Positions 58,476 to 64,000 of a DNA stretch of 64,000 nucleotides are shown piece by piece. The stretch's first letter is position 1. Each line of letters opens with the position of its first letter. Below the pieces are notes generated by a model. It made no database searches. It worked only from the letters and a program-made list of their open reading frames with translations, and was not told where the DNA came from. A program made the position numbers and the translations under genes. Where the stretch lies: positions 591,250 to 655,249 of the forward strand of contig RHPI01000260.1 of assembly GCA_009103225.1 (NCBI GenBank), in the 5' to 3' direction. Origin of the DNA: Chlorokybus atmophyticus (Eukaryota; Streptophyta; Chlorokybophyceae; Chlorokybales; Chlorokybaceae).

Positions 58476-59005
58476 GCAAATGGATACCTGCTTGGGCCAG
58501 GCTAGCCTAGCGCAGCCTGGGCCAGGCCAGGTTAGGGGCCAACGCCCAAACAAACCCTAACCCTAACTCCGCCTCCGCCTTCTCCAGCTCAGCCTCCACG
58601 CCATCATCCACCTCCACCTCCGCCTCCACCGCCGTCTCCCCGCTGCCCCTGGCAATCGTTCGTCACCAAGCTATCTCACTGCTTCATCCCAGCGACGCCA
58701 CCCCCACCGCCACCACCCCCACCGCCACCGCCACCGCCGCAGGCTACCGCATTAAACTCTAAATGCATACTTTCTGGTCTGGTGTTCCGTACAGTGCCTG
58801 TGAGCGTTGTCTCAGAGCGTTGCTGCCAGCATTGCAGGACAGAGGAGGCATTGTTGGCGACAATATTCTTTGTAGCCTGTTAAGATTCTTAACGCGCCGC
58901 TCAACTTGCGCTTAACTTCAGCGGACGCTCTGGTCACGTGACGTTGCTGAACCTTTTGGTTAAGTCGGCTAACTTCTCGGAGAAAACTAACCGCGGTTGT
59001 CAGGC
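58476..59005. promoter_or_regulatory. Divergent promoter region with (CCDCCN)n and telomere-like motif
   Basis: Lies between the DeSI start (minus) and the unknown gene start (plus). It contains AAACCCTAACCCTAAC-like sequence at about 58553-58568 (two plant-type telomere units) and Pro-codon-like CCACCG repeats at 58600-58740. No coding sequence is supported. The telomere-like unit may act as a telo-box. Confidence 0.5.
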
Positions 59006-62000
59006 ATGGCGCCACGTGGCGGAAGGGGGGCGGCGGCGGCGGCGGCGGCGGCATCGCCACCACCCGTGTCGCCAGATTGGGATCCCAACGCCACTTGGCC
59101 CCGCAGACACGCTCGCTCGCCCCCCGCCGCCGCCTCCCCTCCACAACCACCACCTCAACCACCGCCTCAGGACTCTGAAATTCACCTGGAAGCATCTGTC
59201 AGGTAAGGTTACACAGGTGCTATACGCAATCCAATCAGAGTGGATGTGAACATATTATGAATCTCAAGTGTGTATGTGTATTCAGGCGGCATGAGAAGGA
59301 GGTGGCTGCATTGTTGTGGACGCGAGTGGCTCGGCCAGGCTTGTCCTCCCTCTCCCTGGTGATAATGCAGTGCAGGATGAATAGTTCTGAGAGACTGTAT
59401 AGCAATTGGCACGTATAACCATGTGCTATAAACATTGACATGCTTATATGCGCTTGCAGGAAGGGGATGGTGGCGCTGGCGCGGTGCTTGGGCGGTGGCT
59501 GGCTCGCGGGGGCGTAGCGCGCTGCAGCGTCTACCTCGCCTGCTGCGAAGTACGTGGTGTGACGACTGAGATTCCCCACCACCTCACGTACACACACATG
59601 CGCTCACGCACACGCATACGCACACGCACACTCACAGGCGCACACGCACATGCATATGCATACGCACACGCACACGCAGACACTCTTGCACATCCCTAAA
59701 CAGGTGGTCTTACAAGACCTGCAAGAAGAAGAGCGAGAAGCACAGGAAGGAGAAGGAGAAGGAGAAGGAGCAGAAGGGCCCGGGTTTGGGTCCGTCTCCG
59801 GTTCTGGGTCCGGGTTCGGTACCCAAACACAGTTGGGTCCCGTACCCGCCAACAGTAGCAGCACCAAGAAGAAAGGTCCTCTCTCCCCACGCATGCGCCA
59901 ACTGCAGGCAAGTGCAAGTATGAGACCATGATGTTGAGAGCTGTACTGAATGTTGCTCTCTCTTTTTGTGTTGTCATTTGCACCAACAGAGGCAGGAATC
60001 AACGGACCTGCGCTACGGGCTTCTGCTGTCGGACACGTCCAGCGATGAGGAGGGACCCACGTCGGCGGGACCCGTCGCTAAAGCTGCGTGGCGAGAACTC
60101 GTCGCTGGTACGTGTGAACGATGTGCACCCGATGTGCACCCCTTGCGTCGTGTGGGAGCGTGCGTGCATGTGTGTACGTGAAACGTGTGCGCACAGCCGT
60201 ATGCTCACATTTTACACACCGTACAACCGCACGACACTGTAGTACAACCATGTGCGCATGCGCGTGTACATGTATGTGCGTGCATGCGTGCGAGCATATG
60301 TGTGTGTATCATGCTACCAACACCTATCAACATTGTGCAGAGGCGGCTTTGGGAGCTGCGGTAGCGAGGGTGATGCAGAACCGGACGCTTCCCGCGCCAG
60401 CATACCCCGACAGCAACAACATCAACAACAGCTTCAGCCACCACAACAACAAGGCGAAGAGGGCGGGTGAGAGGGCGGCGAGGGCCGCGGGTGCGCTCGC
60501 GTGGGTCGTGGAGAACTATCCCAGCTACCCACTTGAGGTATGTGTGTATGTGACAAAGTCACTCACCTTTGCCTATATTTTTCATTGATCATCAATATGT
60601 GAAACATGCAAATTGTTATGGCCAGGATGGAGCCTCTGAGATGGAGCGGCGATGCCTCTTTGCAGTTGTGAAGTGGTAAGACAACACCATCATCATGTGT
60701 TTGTTCACCTGGATTCAGTGTGTCACATACCAATAGAACAGTACATATGGCAATAATTTGTGGCAATGTGGCAGCTTGCATCAGCAGCCGCTGCCGGCGG
60801 ACGTGCGCCAGCTGGCCGCCTGCGCTCTCGCCCTCATGCCTTGTAAGCGCATGTTGGTGTGTTTTATGTTGATGTGGTCACGAAACGCAACCACATGCCT
60901 TGCGTGTCCACACACCACCACGGCAGCCAGAAGGCAACATTTGTTGTCATGTGTGTCGAGCAACCATTGTTGTGCTCGCCTAACGCAGTGCCGGACTTGG
61001 TGGCGCTCATGTGCGTGGACGTCAAGGCGGGCTTATTGAAGGTGTGTCAGTGGGAATTGTCAACAACAACAACAACAGCACAACTATATGACCTGCATGA
61101 ACTCATCACGCATGTTGTTATTCAGGGGGTTGAAAGCGACAATTCAAAGAGATTTGCCCGCGAACAGCCAAGGCAGGCACTGATGACCGATTCATGACAT
61201 GAGTTGCATATAGACCCCTCATGCTGTTACTTGGACTCAACCCCTCTCCTCACTGATCTGTGAGGTCTTGTCATTTGTGTGACAATACTTCATTCATGTC
61301 TGTGAATGACAGGCTTCTGGAGTGGCTGCCACGGGCATGGACGGCCCGCTGCACTCTTGCGGTAGGCAGACACAGTCCTTATCATCATACATCTATGAAT
61401 TATACTCATTATTCCTCAAGAGGCCGTGTCATATACCAGCTGTAGCCGCATAGTCACGAATGGCACTGTTTTTCTTTTTTGGGGTTGAGTCATTGGAATG
61501 AACCAATTGCAGGGGTCGCTTGAGGACTTTGAGTGCAGAGAGCCCGACGCCTTTGAGGCGTGGAGATTACGGGTGGGTATCTATAGCAACGCGATGTGTG
61601 TACATAAATCTCCAAGACTACTGTGATGTGACCAAGCGCAGACGCAGTGCATATTCATGAAATGCAACATACACCTCCACCATCAGCCGCAAGTTTTAGT
61701 TTTTTTTTGTTTTACTGCGACGGCAGGAGGTGCTCAAGACCAACAAGACACGGGCACAAGCGTACTCGCTGTTGACAGCACAACTAGGTGAGAAATGCAT
61801 GGAACTCAATCCGACTTAGTAACGCACATAACAAATAAACTCCAGTTTTGGATTTTATTTGTTATGCATTGTCATGAGTACCCCTCATTTCTCTTGCTCA
61901 CAAGTAGATGACAGTAATGAATATACATGGGCAAAAGATCACATCTACTTCATGTGTCGAGTCACATGACAGATGCAATGCGTTTCATCCTAAAGCAGAG

Positions 62001-64000
62001 CTGACCTTGAGACTGGCCTTCCTCTGATCATGATACATTCTCTTTTCTTCGCAGGTAGCATAGGGAAAAGCCTTAGTGGAGGCGGCAAAGCCCGGCTGCG
62101 GGCGCTGCAGTCCATAGCAAGGTTGCTGATAGGTGAGACGCCCCAATTGATACACTTTGCGTGCGATGCTTGCATCGCCCATTCAATCTACCAATCGACA
62201 CATCTTGTTGACTTGATTGTTGCTGCTGTCAACAAGAAATTCAACAAAGGCGCGTGTTGACTTCTGTTCTTCAAATCTATGTGGACAGATACACTGCCAC
62301 TCTACCCTCCACCACTGAAGCAAGCCAGGGAGCTCAACAGCGCAGGTAGCGCATCATCAACGTGGTTGGCTCTTTCACTTGTACTCATCATCAACATCAT
62401 CATCATCATCTTTCTTGGTCATCTTTGGATGTACACAACCTGAATTTGGCGCAGTGGTCAAGCTTGCCAGCAAGTCAGGAGGCGCGGTGGCCCCCGTAGC
62501 AACCACCCTTGCGCAGCTGCGAGGCCTTCTTGATACTGGTAGTACAATACAAACAAAACAACACTCAACGTTGTGTGCACCATACCAAGCAAATACATTC
62601 ACTTATCCACGAACACGCGCATGCATGCGCACACACACACTTTGTCTACATAGACACTCATGGTTTGTTTCACCATTGCACATGTTCACTTTTTCACTCC
62701 ATCACTTACTCACTCAAGCATTCAGTCACTAGCTCAAAGACTCTCTGACCCTCTTTGTGCAGGTGATGGAGGGCGTGTGCGCAGTAGTAGTTGTAATAGT
62801 AGAGCAACTGGCGCGTTCACACCTCGCAGGCGCTGCGTGCCATTCGCGCACGTGCCGGGTTGCACCTGCGTGAGCGAGCGCGACATCAAGGAGCTCAACG
62901 CGGCGTTGGACGAGAAGTTTGAGGAAATAAACAGTAGCAGTGAGGTGAAAGATGACAGCAACTGCGACGAGGCGCAGGAGTCGCACCTGTACTCGGTGAA
63001 AAACTGGGCCATGACTTTGAGGAGTGGTGAGATGCTTTTAACATCAAGTGGGAAAGCTTATGGGGATGATAATGGCGTTGTCAAGTCCAAAGATGGTGTG
63101 GCGGAAGGACTTGTGGACATAGCGGGCGACACGAACAAGCATTCCATTGATACCCTTAGCTCCATTTCCGGCAAGGAGCAGGGCCATAGCGAAGCTGGTA
63201 TGAAAGGTACACACAGATGCATGTTGCTCTATCGTGTCAGGGTGCAAAGCTTCCATGGTACACTGTGAGTGCATACTGCATGTGGTGATGTGGTTTTGCA
63301 AACTGCAGTGGAGAACGGCCATGATGCTGCAACCGCCAACACGCGTATGAAAGACAATGACATTGGGGAAGTGCAAGCTTCACTGGCCGCTGCTGGAGAC
63401 ATGTCATCGAGCAGGCCAAGCAACGCGACTGAAGGCTTAGAGAAAGAACGAGGACGCCATCGCAGAGCCGCGAGCTATGTCGGTAAGTCCTCACCACATG
63501 ACACTCTGATATTGTATTGGGTATCGCACCTAACCTCCCGCACATGACATTGGCATACCTTGCATCACAGAATTGTTGACATCGCGGAGGCTGCAAGGCG
63601 ACCCGCCCGCATCCTTCTCTCCAGTCCTCTCCAGGGCATTAACATCCAGGAGGGAGAGCGCTCCTGAGGATATCAACAACACCATGGCCGATAGAGGCAC
63701 GCCTGAGGGGAGCGGTGTTGATCTCCAGCCCGGTGGTGATCGCGAAGCACCCGCTCCGGGAAAGACTTATGAGGCATTCCTTCTAGCCAAGAAGAGTGGA
63801 GGATGCAGTAGGAGAGGGAGTCTCTCAAGCCGGAGATTAATGAGGAGGGATACAAAGGAGACCAGATGGTCTTATGACGGGAGCGTGATGAGCACGAACA
63901 ATCATGCCAAGCATGGCGAGGAGGGCGGCAGCAACAACAATGTGAAGGAACCTGCCATTGAACCTGTGATTAAAGCTTTTACAGTAGCTGAGGCAGAGGT
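59006..64000 (+). CDS. Large multi-exon protein of unknown function, 3' end outside window
   Basis: The ATG at 59006 opens an Ala/Pro-rich start. Exons with in-phase joins follow: 59006-59202, 59286-59358 (RHEKEVAALLWTRVA), 59460-59549 (AVLGRWLARGGVARCSVYLA), 59704-59908 (acidic, then Gly/Ser-rich), about 59992-60105 (LRYGLLLSDTSSDEEG), about 60340-60537 (AAGALAWVVENYPSYPLE) and about 60626-60676 (EMERRCLFAVVKW). Short exons come next: about 60774-60842, 60990-61041, 61125-61195, 61316-61362, 61513-61573, 61728-61790, 62055-62132, 62288-62345, 62455-62540. Long Ser-rich exons run 62762-63206, 63308-63481 and 63571 to the edge. Many short helical pieces suggest an alpha-solenoid (ARM/HEAT-like) body with a disordered tail. 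No family is recognised. Several exon borders are approximate. Confidence 0.6.

Noticed and set aside
58553-58568. True interstitial telomere
   Set aside because: Only about two CCCTAAA-type units; too short to be more than a motif.
1-64000. CRISPR arrays, bacterial operons, rRNA or tRNA genes
   Set aside because: No regularly spaced repeats, no polycistronic layout with ribosome-binding sites, and no cloverleaf or rRNA core sequence noticed on either strand.

Overview
The window is nuclear DNA of a eukaryote, most likely a flagellated green alga. Genes are broken by GT-AG introns and spaced by CA/TG-rich intergenic DNA with microsatellites. It encodes a plastid CSP41b-type protein, a plant-type NEF1 homologue, a plant-type double D-Ala-D-Ala ligase and SHIPPO (PGPG-Y) repeats typical of flagellar proteins. 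A TTTAGGG-type (plant telomere-like) motif also occurs. The species cannot be named from this sequence. It is a draft assembly: there is a 774-base N gap at 9727-10500 and single Ns at 19569, 19871, 32711 and 36728, all in or beside simple repeats.

Left two thirds (1-42590): two diverged copies of one segment. Copy A is about 1-22428 and copy B about 23112-42590. Shared order: unknown membrane-protein ORF, Crinkler-like header plus protein kinase gene (minus), plastid CSP41b gene (minus), a noncoding block with a (CT)n tract, and the 3' exon of PIGN (minus). The copies differ by large indels. Copy A gained about 2.15 kb (231-2384) and an 11.1-kb unique block (8104-19243) that replaces the 5' half of CSP41b. 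Copy B has an extra 1.4 kb (23690-25120) and a 7.3-kb block (33527-40848) with D-Ala-D-Ala ligase, thymidylate kinase and F-box genes. Most genes of copy A, and some of copy B, carry frameshifts or truncations.

The most unusual part is the 11.1-kb block in copy A. It carries a CACTA/Plavaka-like DDE transposase (plus strand). Convergent to it lie a phage/bacterial-type cytosine-5 DNA methyltransferase with Cys-rich and Tudor-like N-terminal modules, then a RING-like ORF and an OTU cysteine-protease ORF. I read this as a cargo-bearing DNA transposon that combines DNA methylation with ubiquitin manipulation. It is the best candidate for an undescribed system. The transposase is damaged (in-frame TAG, a frame change, the gap), while the methyltransferase, OTU and RING frames are open.

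Right third (41154-64000): ordinary, apparently intact multi-exon housekeeping genes. PIGN (minus) and a NEF1-like membrane protein (plus) form a divergent pair. They are followed by UTP21/WDR36 (plus), a DeSI/PPPDE protease (minus), and a long multi-exon gene of unknown function (plus) that runs off the end.
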